DNA of 64,000 nt from Microbulbifer pacificus (GTDB taxonomy: Bacteria > Pseudomonadota > Gammaproteobacteria > Pseudomonadales > Cellvibrionaceae), in contig NZ_CP137555.1 of NCBI RefSeq assembly GCF_033723955.1, forward strand, positions 1,578,501 through 1,642,500. The letters are read 5' to 3'. The notes beneath the pieces are model-generated. The model saw nothing but the letters and a program-made list of their open reading frames with translations, did not search any database and was not told where the DNA came from. Positions 18,213 through 26,355 of this stretch are shown piece after piece. The stretch's first letter is position 1. The number at the start of each line of letters is the position of its first letter. A program made the translations under genes and the position numbers.

Positions 18213-19760
18213 CTAGCGGCCGGCAATTAACTGGGAGATCAGTTGCCGATTGCCTACCAGGCCTCGCCTATACATTTCCGCCTGCTTTTTAACTTCTTCT
18301 TGCAATACGCTGGCCCGGTTATCGTCCCGGTCTTTTCGCGGCGCACGGGCCCAATCACACCCATACCCCATGCCATTCAACACATATCGATAACTGGCCG
18401 CGGGAAAAAGGGCCTGAGCCAGTGGGAAATCCTGTTTTGCCGGCGACCGATGGCGCCATAGTTCAAGATTTTCCTGTAGGGACTCGGGAATACTTGCTGC
18501 ATCCCGGTGTTCAGTCCAGTATTCGGAATCCGAGCGCTGCGACAGTACATAGTGCAATTTGAGAAAATCAATAATATCGCTCCAGTGGCGGAGCATCTGG
18601 CGATTGTAACGCTTCGCAGAAAAAGCCATGTGTTCAACACGCGCAGGCAGGAGGTCGCGAATAATTCCTGCAGCATGTTCGATCAGCGCCAGCGCGGATG
18701 CCTCTAACGGTTCGATAAAACCTGCAGACATCCCCACTGCCACGCAGTTCGATTTCCACATTTCCGAGCGATACCCTGGGAAAAACTCGAGCTCGCGCAC
18801 CTGCAGATCTGCCAACTGGTTTTCACTCAAATATGGCCGCAAAAACTCATCAAAATTCCGCCTTACCGTCTCGGCATCAGAGAACCGACTTGAATAGACA
18901 TACCCCATACCACGACGGGTGGGCAGTCCGATATCCCATATCCATCCGTGAGAACGTGCTGTAGAACGTGTTACCGAAGCAATCGGTGCATCCGGTGAGT
19001 CATAGGGAATTTGTACAGCCATCGCACGATCATTGAATAGAACGGAAGATTGATCAATGAATGGAACTTTCAGATATTTATCGATGAGCAATCCCCGGGC
19101 CCCGGAGCAGTCGATAAACAGATCGGCGGCCAAGCGCTCGCCGGCATCTGTTTTCAAGGCTGCGATACTTCCATCGCAAGCAAGCTCGACTTCTGTAACT
19201 TCGGCCGGCAAATAGGTCACACCCAGTCGACTGGTACAGTGGTCGCGCAGACAAACACCAAATTTGACGGCATCAAAGTGATAGCCGTAATTCAAGACTC
19301 CAGCGTATTCCGGTGTTTGTAATTGTTTGGGAGCGAGATTGGCGTCGCAGATAGTCGGCTGTGGACTTACCGCATAGGCGTATTTTCTGTCGGCGCTTCG
19401 GTCGGCGCTGTGGTGAGCCAAATCCTGCTCGAAATAACCATGTGGAAGGGAGAATGGATGGTAGTAGGCGTCCTCTTCTGCTGGTGTGCGCCACCCCACA
19501 AACAATGAGCCCTGCTTAAACGAAGCTTCGCAGTCAGTAAACAACTGCTTTTCTTCGAGACCGATGCGGCGAAGTGTTTCCCGCATCGATGGCCAGGTCC
19601 CCTCACCGACCCCCACGGTCGGAATACCGGGAGATTCCACGACCACGATATCGCATTGCCCACCGCTCGCACGCCCGTGCTCGGCCGCCAAAATCGCTGC
19701 GGTAAGCCACCCGGCGGCACCGCCGCCAAGAATTAAAATGGAAAACGGAGCCGGATTCAT
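18213..19760 (-). CDS. Tryptophan-halogenase-like flavoprotein (copy 3, divergent)
   Basis: 515 residues, first gene of the halogenase-cupin-halogenase operon. FAD motif GGGAAGW near residue 13. It has SFKQGSLFVGW (Lys kept) in place of the usual KLGIxFENW. WIWDIGLPTRRG replaces WxWxIP. FIEPLEASALALIE keeps the Glu but changes the neighbouring Ser-Thr-Ser. It is therefore a distinct subfamily from copies 1 and 2 and may have a different substrate. GGGAGAG precedes the ATG by about 7 bases. The start lies 37 bases after the terminator of the upstream TBDR. Confidence 0.85.
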   Translation of the reverse strand: MNPAPFSILILGGGAAGWLTAAILAAEHGRASGGQCDIVVVESPGIPTVGVGEGTWPSMRETLRRIGLEEKQLFTDCEASFKQGSLFVGWRTPAEEDAYYHPFSLPHGYFEQDLAHHSADRSADRKYAYAVSPQPTICDANLAPKQLQTPEYAGVLNYGYHFDAVKFGVCLRDHCTSRLGVTYLPAEVTEVELACDGSIAALKTDAGERLAADLFIDCSGARGLLIDKYLKVPFIDQSSVLFNDRAMAVQIPYDSPDAPIASVTRSTARSHGWIWDIGLPTRRGMGYVYSSRFSDAETVRRNFDEFLRPYLSENQLADLQVRELEFFPGYRSEMWKSNCVAVGMSAGFIEPLEASALALIEHAAGIIRDLLPARVEHMAFSAKRYNRQMLRHWSDIIDFLKLHYVLSQRSDSEYWTEHRDAASIPESLQENLELWRHRSPAKQDFPLAQALFPAASYRYVLNGMGYGCDWARAPRKDRDDNRASVLQEEVKKQAEMYRRGLVGNRQLISQLIAGR

Positions 19761-19785
19761 TTATAAGCTCTCCCACTTCAAGGAC

Positions 19786-19860
19786 GTCAAAAACACAAAG
19801 GGCGTGATTGCTCACGCCCTTTGCTTCCTGCGAGACGTGAGTGGCGTTTTACCGCCACTC
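19786..19860 (-). terminator. Double-hairpin terminator after the second TBDR
   Basis: First hairpin: GAGTGGCG / CGCCACTC, 8 bp (19839-19860). Second hairpin: AAAGGGCGTGA / TCACGCCCTTT, 11 bp with loop TTGC (19797-19822), followed on the minus strand by GTGTTTTTGAC. It lies between the TBDR and the halogenase operon, as at the first TBDR locus. Confidence 0.88.
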
Positions 19861-19871
19861 CAGGCGTTACA

Positions 19872-22811
19872 TTAGAAACTGTAACGCACACCAAGATTAT
19901 ACCGGGCACCGGACTGAATAGCCCCAATCACCATGTTTTCATGACGACCGTACAAGCGCTGAGTTTCACTGGTCAGGTTGATCCCCTCAGCGAATACCGT
20001 CAGATTATCCTGAACATCATAACTTACGTTGGCGTCCAGCTGGCCGTAAGCTTCGGTATATACCGGGTTACGCTCGCCGTTGCCATCGAAAGTACTATTC
20101 AAGAAATCATCGCGCCAGTTGTAAGCAAGACGCGCCTGCAGTCCATCACGGTCATAGAAACCAATGACGTTAAAGGAATCACTCAGACCGAGCAGCGCAA
20201 ACTGGTTTTCAACACCTTCGCCTTTGTTGGTATTGAAATTGTCGTACGCAATATCTCCGTTGACGGTGGTGAAGTTGATGATGCCACCAAAACCGGAATC
20301 GCCAAACATGTGCTGCACGGCGAATTCGAAACCATCGATTTTGGCATTCTTGGCATTCACAGGAGCCAGTACGGTGAATTCGGCCAGCGCATCACCTTCA
20401 GCTTCCGAACCGATAACAGTGCCATACTGCTCCTGCATGTAAGCGAGGATTTCCGCAGAGGTAGCACCTGCACCCAGTGCAGCAACGGCATCGTCGTAGC
20501 GGGGACCTTTCGCCGGGTGTGCCAGACCGAAAGTGGTTTCGATGAAGGAATCCGTACCGATGAAATTATCTACATCCTTTTTGTAGTAGCCGGCAGATAC
20601 ATAACTACCTTCGCCGTAGTACCACTCAAAGGACAAATCAAAGTTGGTAGATTCGAACGGTTTCAAATCCGGGTTGCCACGAGAGGCCGTACCGCCATTA
20701 ATACGCACACGCGGATTGATTGTCTGGCCCCCCTGAATATCAGCATATCCCGGGCGGGTAATCGTTTTGCTCCACGATGCGCGCGCAACAACATCTTCAG
20801 TCAGGGAAATATTGAAGTCGATATTCGGCAGCAGGTTGCTGTATGCACCCTGTTGCTCGCTGTAGCCAACACCACTTTCATGCGCGTCAAACTCGTTATC
20901 TGACACCCATTCAATGTAATCGTACTGCGGCACTAGTGCCTGAGCATCGACATTGGTTTCCTCGTAGCGCAAGCCAACCGCAAGACCCATCGGCATCGGC
21001 AGGTCTTCCCATGCCAGATTCACCTGGGTATACGCGGCCTGCTGCTCTTCAACGGCGATGCGGTCGGTGGTGAAGTTGTCGTCCACACACAGTACGGTGC
21101 CGCAGGGACTGATTGTCTCGCCATTGGCCTGGGCAATGGCGGAAATCGCATCCAGCATGCCCTGGAAATCAGAGGCATAGTAATAGGGAGTCATTTCAGC
21201 GCTATCTGCACTGCCGAACTGATCCAATGCATCCGCCATGCTCTTTTGTACAAACAGAGCATCGTCATAATCGTCTGGCGTTCCGTATCCACCCCAGGTA
21301 CCGCGCTCAGCCACCGCATATGCGGAGCGGTTGCTGGACTCGAGGTAGGCCAGGCCGAAATCGATGCTCTTGACCGCGCCAAAGTCCAGATCAAACGTTC
21401 CATCGAACCTTGCCTGCTCGATGTCATGCTTCATATAGCTGTTGCGGAAGCTGGTACCGGAGGTCAGCATTTGTGCAGGGTCAAAGCCCTGGCCATCGAT
21501 AAATTCAAAAGTGGCTGCCGGCAGGTCGTAGCCGTAATTTACCGTTGTCCCAGCCCGGTTGAACTGCACCCCTGCGATATTGTTGTTGCTACCGCGGCCA
21601 TCCTTTGAACCGTTCTCGGCGGTGGAATTGTGATAGTCAAATCTCAGGGTCAGGTCATCGGTCGGGTTCCAAACCAGATTCAGGCCGACAGAGTCGTTTT
21701 TATTTACCGTGCCCCAGTCACCCGCATTGAACGTCACGTCAGAGCCGGTGGCATCGGTGTATTCAATCGGTGCCACCACGCTGCCATTACCGGAACCTTC
21801 GGTAAAGGAGCCGGAAACCGGCACGCCATTGAACCAGGCGCCCATAGAGTTGTACTGCTGCTCTACGTCCTGCTCTGCATAGGTGTAATCAAGGGTGGCC
21901 TGGAAGTTGTCCTGCGGCTCCCACTGCAGGGTCACTTGCGCATTCGTGCGCTCGCGCTGCACCTCACCAAAGGTGTAACCGATGCCACGGGGAACGGCAT
22001 AGATGTCACCTTCCTGCGGCGCATTTTCAAAGCTGGTGCTATCCGGTGCGATGGATCCCCAGTCACCCTGGCCACCGGGAATGGTGTACCAACCCGGACC
22101 GGTTTCCGCTTTGGAGTACCCGCTATCGCGCTTGGAGTAGGAGCCGGTAAACGCCACACCCACAGTGTCGTCGGCAAACTTGGTGCTGAAGATACCGGAC
22201 ACATCCGGTGTCCAGGTGTCACCCTGCTTGTTGGAGGTGTCATTGGTGGTCTTGGCGCTGAGGTTCAGTACCAGATCGTCCATTTCGAGCGGACGGGCGG
22301 TGCGAATATTGATAACAGATCCGATACCGCCGGTGGCGAGATTGGCCTGTCCAGTTTTGTAAACTTCTACGGCACTGACGCTTTCCGCCGCCAGGTTCGC
22401 GAAATCAAAAGAGCGGGAAGCGGAAGCGCTGGTCCCTTCGATATTGGCCGCCGGCATATAGCGACCATTCAACGTTACTACGTTGTAGTCTGGGCCAAAG
22501 CCACGCACGGTGACTTTGCTGCCCTCACCGTTCTGGCGGTCAATGGAAACACCGGTGATACGCTGGAGTGATTCGGCCAGGTTGGTATCGGGCATTTTGC
22601 CGATATCTTCGGCAGAGATCCCGTCGACAACACCCTGCGCGTCGCGCTTCATATCCATGGATTTTTCGAGACTACCACGGATACCCAGCACCACCACTTC
22701 TTCCAGTGCTGCATCCTGTTCGCTCTGTGCATAGGCGGCGCCACTGACACCGGCCAGGGCGGCGATCGCCACCGCTATGGAATTCTTCTTGAATCCGGTC
22801 TTTCTGTTCAT
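19872..22811 (-). CDS. TonB-dependent outer-membrane receptor, carbohydrate type (copy 2)
   Basis: 979 residues. The signal peptide ends AYAQ at about residue 29. The plug has VDGISAEDIGKMPDTNLAESLQRITG and VTVRGFGPDYNVVTLNGR, the hallmark of the sugar TBDR family. The barrel ends RYNLGVRYSF. It is the presumed importer of beta-glucan oligosaccharides because it shares the regulon word with GH3 and GH16. It is separated from the downstream halogenase-cupin-halogenase genes by a double-hairpin terminator, which would keep those genes at a lower level by partial read-through. Confidence 0.93.
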   Translation of the reverse strand: MNRKTGFKKNSIAVAIAALAGVSGAAYAQSEQDAALEEVVVLGIRGSLEKSMDMKRDAQGVVDGISAEDIGKMPDTNLAESLQRITGVSIDRQNGEGSKVTVRGFGPDYNVVTLNGRYMPAANIEGTSASASRSFDFANLAAESVSAVEVYKTGQANLATGGIGSVINIRTARPLEMDDLVLNLSAKTTNDTSNKQGDTWTPDVSGIFSTKFADDTVGVAFTGSYSKRDSGYSKAETGPGWYTIPGGQGDWGSIAPDSTSFENAPQEGDIYAVPRGIGYTFGEVQRERTNAQVTLQWEPQDNFQATLDYTYAEQDVEQQYNSMGAWFNGVPVSGSFTEGSGNGSVVAPIEYTDATGSDVTFNAGDWGTVNKNDSVGLNLVWNPTDDLTLRFDYHNSTAENGSKDGRGSNNNIAGVQFNRAGTTVNYGYDLPAATFEFIDGQGFDPAQMLTSGTSFRNSYMKHDIEQARFDGTFDLDFGAVKSIDFGLAYLESSNRSAYAVAERGTWGGYGTPDDYDDALFVQKSMADALDQFGSADSAEMTPYYYASDFQGMLDAISAIAQANGETISPCGTVLCVDDNFTTDRIAVEEQQAAYTQVNLAWEDLPMPMGLAVGLRYEETNVDAQALVPQYDYIEWVSDNEFDAHESGVGYSEQQGAYSNLLPNIDFNISLTEDVVARASWSKTITRPGYADIQGGQTINPRVRINGGTASRGNPDLKPFESTNFDLSFEWYYGEGSYVSAGYYKKDVDNFIGTDSFIETTFGLAHPAKGPRYDDAVAALGAGATSAEILAYMQEQYGTVIGSEAEGDALAEFTVLAPVNAKNAKIDGFEFAVQHMFGDSGFGGIINFTTVNGDIAYDNFNTNKGEGVENQFALLGLSDSFNVIGFYDRDGLQARLAYNWRDDFLNSTFDGNGERNPVYTEAYGQLDANVSYDVQDNLTVFAEGINLTSETQRLYGRHENMVIGAIQSGARYNLGVRYSF

Positions 22812-22935
22812 GGAGTTGTCTCCCCATCGTCACGTCATTTTCGTTATTGATTTCGCCGGATGCCGGGTACCTCGAGACCACGCGAGGATAACCCGATCTG
22901 GCGCCACGCTATACTCCCGCCGTGCGTCAAACCGA

Positions 22936-22999
22936 GTCGTCCCACCTTAGGGAAATGACGAAAAATGGACTATCCCACCTTGAAAACCACAAAGCGGGA
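22936..22999 (-). promoter_or_regulatory. Shared regulon word, site E, upstream of the second TBDR
   Basis: GTCGTCCCACCTT at 22936-22948, then N11 and GAAAAATGGAC. A second CCCACCTT begins 33 bp after the first (CACCTT at 22976) and is followed by CAAAGCGGG in inverted orientation. On the minus strand a possible -10 TATAGC lies downstream. The near edge is 125 bases before the TBDR start. Confidence 0.65.
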
Positions 23000-23155
23000 A
23001 CGAAAAATTACTTAAAAATCAATTAGTTATAAGGTTGTCGCATTTTTGCACCAGCGCCGGGCAAACGGCATTCAATTCAGGTGCACGCGTTTAAAAAAGT
23101 GGGGACAGATTTGGGAAGCACTGAAGTGACCACGTAGACTGCCACTGAATTACCC

Positions 23156-23173
23156 GTCGCGCTTGCCCACTTT
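23156..23173 (-). promoter_or_regulatory. Degenerate copy of the regulon word
   Basis: GTCGC and CCCACTTT are both present but separated by five extra bases (GCTTG). No matching CAA partner is seen at the usual spacing. It lies just after malG and 345 bases before the TBDR start. The 377-base gap 22812-23188 holds this, site E and otherwise nothing I recognise. Confidence 0.3.
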
Positions 23174-23188
23174 GGAGTGCCGAAGGCG

Positions 23189-24109
23189 CTACCCCTTAAC
23201 TGCCCCGGCGGCGAGCCCGGATACCAGGAAGCGCTGCAGCGTCAGGAACAGCAGCATCACCGGCAGGGAAACCAGGATGGAGCCGGCGGCGAAAAGGCCC
23301 CACTCGGAGGCGTAGTCGCTGACAAAAAAGCGCAGGCCCACCGGCACGGTGTAAAGGGATTCGTCATCCATAAAGATGGAGGCGAGGATAAATTCGTTCC
23401 ACGCGGTCATGAAGGCGAACAGGCCGGTGACGGCGATGGCCGGGCGCGCCAGCGGCAGGATGATGCGGGTGAAGATGGTCCAGCGGCTGGCCCCCTCCAG
23501 TAGCGCCGACTCCTCGATCTCGTAAGGCAGGGTGTCAAAGTAGCCCTTCAGCATCCACACGCAGAACGGCAGCGCAGTGATCGAATAGACCAGGATCAGC
23601 CCCAGCCAGGAATTACCCAGCCCCAGCCACTGCACCACGATCACGTACAGCGGGATCAGCATCAGTACCGCGGGAAACATCTGCGAAATCAGGAACAGCA
23701 TCATGCCGCGCCTGCGCCCGGCGAAACGGAAGCGCGAGAAGGCATAGGCGGCGGTGCAGCTCAGCGACAGTCCCACCAGCGTGGTGGCAAATGCGACCAC
23801 CAGGCTGTTGCCCAGCCAGCGCAGGAACGGCTGTTCGGTGAGCACCGCGCGGAAGTTGTCCAGGGTCCACTGCTCCGGCAGCGGGACCAGCGCCAGTAAC
23901 TGCTGGGCGACGCTGGCATCATCCGCCAAGCGCACCAGGGTCAGCGACTGCTGGCCGGAAAATGCGAGGCTCACCACCCACAGCAGCGGGTACAGCACGA
24001 TCAGGGACGCGAACATCAGCAGGGCGAAGCGCCAGCTGAAGATATCCCGCAGTACCCGCGCCAAACGGGAGGGAACGGCCCGTTTGATCCCGGCGATGGC
24101 AGTTTTCAT
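23189..24109 (-). CDS. Maltose-type ABC importer permease, MalG-like
   Basis: 306-residue inner-membrane permease with six hydrophobic segments. The EAA loop ESALLEGASRWTIFTRIILPLARP, which docks the ATPase, is near residue 200. The ATG at 24109 is chosen over an earlier in-frame ATG at 24148: it follows GGAGGTG and forms an ATGA overlap with the stop of the upstream gene, meaning translational coupling. Third gene of the malK-malEF-malG-type operon. Imports a sugar, most likely a malto-oligosaccharide judged from the binding domain of its partner. Confidence 0.9.
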   Translation of the reverse strand: MKTAIAGIKRAVPSRLARVLRDIFSWRFALLMFASLIVLYPLLWVVSLAFSGQQSLTLVRLADDASVAQQLLALVPLPEQWTLDNFRAVLTEQPFLRWLGNSLVVAFATTLVGLSLSCTAAYAFSRFRFAGRRRGMMLFLISQMFPAVLMLIPLYVIVVQWLGLGNSWLGLILVYSITALPFCVWMLKGYFDTLPYEIEESALLEGASRWTIFTRIILPLARPAIAVTGLFAFMTAWNEFILASIFMDDESLYTVPVGLRFFVSDYASEWGLFAAGSILVSLPVMLLFLTLQRFLVSGLAAGAVKG

Positions 24110-26355
24110 CGCGCCACCTCCAGCGTCCGGCTCAGCCGCATCTGCCACAGGGCGTAGCAGAACAGCAGCGCCAGAATCACCATGGAATAGGCCGCCGCAT
24201 AGGCGTACTGGTATTTTTCAAAGCCGATACGGAACGCCTTGGTGATCAGGATATCGTTGGCCCCCGCCGGAGCACCGTCGCTCACCAGGTAGATCACGTT
24301 GAACATATTGAAGGTCCACACCACCGACAGGATCACCGCGGGGATCAGCACCGGCTTCAGCAGCGGCAGGGTGATGGAACGGAACTGGAACCAGCGCCCG
24401 GCCCCTTCCACCCTGGCGACTTCATACAGTTCCCGCGGAATCGACTGCAGCCCCCCCAGAATCACCACCATCATGAACGGGATACTGAGCCACACATTGG
24501 TCACCAGTCCGGTAAAAAAGCTCGCGCCGATGGAGTCGAACCACGCCACCGGCGCCATGCCCAGTACCTGCAGCGCCTGATTGATGACACCAAATTGCGG
24601 GTGGAACATGCCCTTCCACACCAGCGCGGTGATGTAGTTGGGGATGGCCCAGGGCAGGATCAGGACGAGACGGAACCACGCGCGGCCGAAAATGGGCTTG
24701 TCCAGCGCCAGCGCCAGCACCAGCGCCAGTCCCACCGCAAGGGTGACATTGCTCGCGGTCCACAAAATCGTGATCAGCAGGGTCCAGTAGAAGTTGTCGA
24801 AGTCGATGCTGCGATCACTGCCCTGCCCTCGCCACAAATGAAAGTCACCAAGTATCGCCGCGTAATTATCCAGCCCGACAAACCGCGACCACAGGGGCGT
24901 GTACTCATTGAATACGGTGGTGTCGGTAAAGGACAGCAGCAGACCGTACAGCAGTGGAAAAAATACCAGCACCAGCATCCCCAGCATGGCGGGTAAGACG
25001 TATAGATACGCGGTGCGGTTCGCCTGCCAGCCGGCAGCCAGCGGCTTGCGATAGCGCCGCCACGCCCACAGGGCCAGCAGTACCAGTGCGAGCGGAACCA
25101 GCCACAGCCACGCGGGCATCTGTGCGGGAATGTTTCCGCGTGTGCGTGAGCGCTCCAACCGCGCGAGATCCAAACTCAATTGCCGCTGCAGCTGGTGCAT
25201 CTCAGCTTCCGGCTGCGCCGCGCCCTTCACCACTTTTTTCAGGGCGTTTTCCAACGGAACCCACACCAGCGTCATGGCGGGCAGATTGGGGATGGGCACC
25301 GCCACTTCCAGCTGGCGGCGGAACGCCATTGCGGTGTCGTCGGTGGCAATACGCGGGTGCTCAAAGGCGCTGATATTCGCCGGCAGCTGCCCGCCCTCAA
25401 TCCCCATTTTTTCCGCGGCGCTGCGGCTGGTGAGGTAGTCCATCACCGCCACCGCAGCGGCGGGATGTTTCGACCAGGGTGAGAGGAACAGGCCCTCCAC
25501 TGCCACCCAGGGTGCCAGTGGCAAGCCACTCTGGCTGTTCACGGGCAGCGGCACCACGCGGTAATTCACTCCCGGCGCAATTTCACCCAGCATCCAGGGG
25601 CCGCTGATCACCATGGCCGCGCGGCCCTGGTTGAACAAGCTGGTGACCAGAGTACTGCTGGGCTCGTCCGGCAGAATCCGCTCGTCCCGCACCCAGTGCA
25701 CCAGCATTTCCACGGATTCAATGTTGGCGCGGTTGTCGAGATCCAGGTTGCCAGCGCGATCGAAGGGGCCGGCGCCAAAGCTGTTCATCAGCGCGCCGTG
25801 GAAAAACGGCTCGGTATAGCTATAGGCGAGTCCGAAGCGCCCCGCCTTGCGGTCGGTGTGGCGGCGGGCCTCGGCCACCATGGCATCGGTAGAGACAGGC
25901 GCCGTTTGCACCAGGTCGGTATTGAGGATCAGCGCCGGGCTTTTGAAGGCCAGCGGCAGGCCGTAGAGCTCGCCACCGAAGGTCATGGCGGCAATCAGGT
26001 TTGGCGGGAAGCGCCGCAGCACCCCGTCGCCCACATAGTGGTCGATCGGTGCCACCGTGTGCCCGGCACTGGCCCAGCCCCCCAGGCGGTCGTGAGCAAA
26101 CACGAATAGGTCTGGCCCCTGGCCGCGGGGAAGTGCGGCGGAGAGTTTGTCGGCGTAGCCGCCAAATGGCACCGCCAGCGCCTTTACCTGGACATCACTC
26201 TGGCTGCGGTTGTAGTCGTCGATCAGCTGCTCGAACGCGGCGCGCTCGGCGCCGCGGTAGCCGTGCCAGAGGTTGAGGATTTCGCTGGCATTGGCCTGGC
26301 CGGCGCACATCATTAGCAGGATGAGCAGGCGCAAAAAATGCACGGGCCTCAGCAC
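24106..26355 (-). CDS. Fused solute-binding protein and permease of a maltose-type ABC importer (MalE-MalF fusion)
   Basis: 749 residues in one uninterrupted frame. Residues 1-23 are a signal peptide. About 24-395 are a family 1 sugar-binding protein with ILNLWHGYRG, GPDLFVFAHDRLGGWA and LPLAFKSPALILNTDLV, close to malto-oligosaccharide-binding proteins. A basic/hydrophobic linker with one membrane segment (about 410-430) follows, then a MalF-type permease (about 440-749) with EAA loop EVARVEGAGRWFQFRSITLPLLKP. The GTG start at 26355 follows GGAG by 7 bases and overlaps the malK stop (GTGCTGA). Normally these are separate proteins. The periplasmic domain would remain tethered to the channel. 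Confidence 0.9.
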   Translation of the reverse strand: MLRPVHFLRLLILLMMCAGQANASEILNLWHGYRGAERAAFEQLIDDYNRSQSDVQVKALAVPFGGYADKLSAALPRGQGPDLFVFAHDRLGGWASAGHTVAPIDHYVGDGVLRRFPPNLIAAMTFGGELYGLPLAFKSPALILNTDLVQTAPVSTDAMVAEARRHTDRKAGRFGLAYSYTEPFFHGALMNSFGAGPFDRAGNLDLDNRANIESVEMLVHWVRDERILPDEPSSTLVTSLFNQGRAAMVISGPWMLGEIAPGVNYRVVPLPVNSQSGLPLAPWVAVEGLFLSPWSKHPAAAVAVMDYLTSRSAAEKMGIEGGQLPANISAFEHPRIATDDTAMAFRRQLEVAVPIPNLPAMTLVWVPLENALKKVVKGAAQPEAEMHQLQRQLSLDLARLERSRTRGNIPAQMPAWLWLVPLALVLLALWAWRRYRKPLAAGWQANRTAYLYVLPAMLGMLVLVFFPLLYGLLLSFTDTTVFNEYTPLWSRFVGLDNYAAILGDFHLWRGQGSDRSIDFDNFYWTLLITILWTASNVTLAVGLALVLALALDKPIFGRAWFRLVLILPWAIPNYITALVWKGMFHPQFGVINQALQVLGMAPVAWFDSIGASFFTGLVTNVWLSIPFMMVVILGGLQSIPRELYEVARVEGAGRWFQFRSITLPLLKPVLIPAVILSVVWTFNMFNVIYLVSDGAPAGANDILITKAFRIGFEKYQYAYAAAYSMVILALLFCYALWQMRLSRTLEVAR

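Noticed and set aside
15656-19760. Halogenated natural-product biosynthetic cluster
   Set aside because: No NRPS, PKS, flavin reductase or tailoring set; the phosphopantetheinyl transferase at 39506 is 20 kb away. The TBDR context points elsewhere.
19771-19800. TCCCACTTC followed by CAAAAAC, resembling the regulon word, upstream of halogenase 3
   Set aside because: Lacks the GTCGY half, has a mismatch in CACYTT, and is explained by the ribosome-binding site and the adjacent terminator tail.
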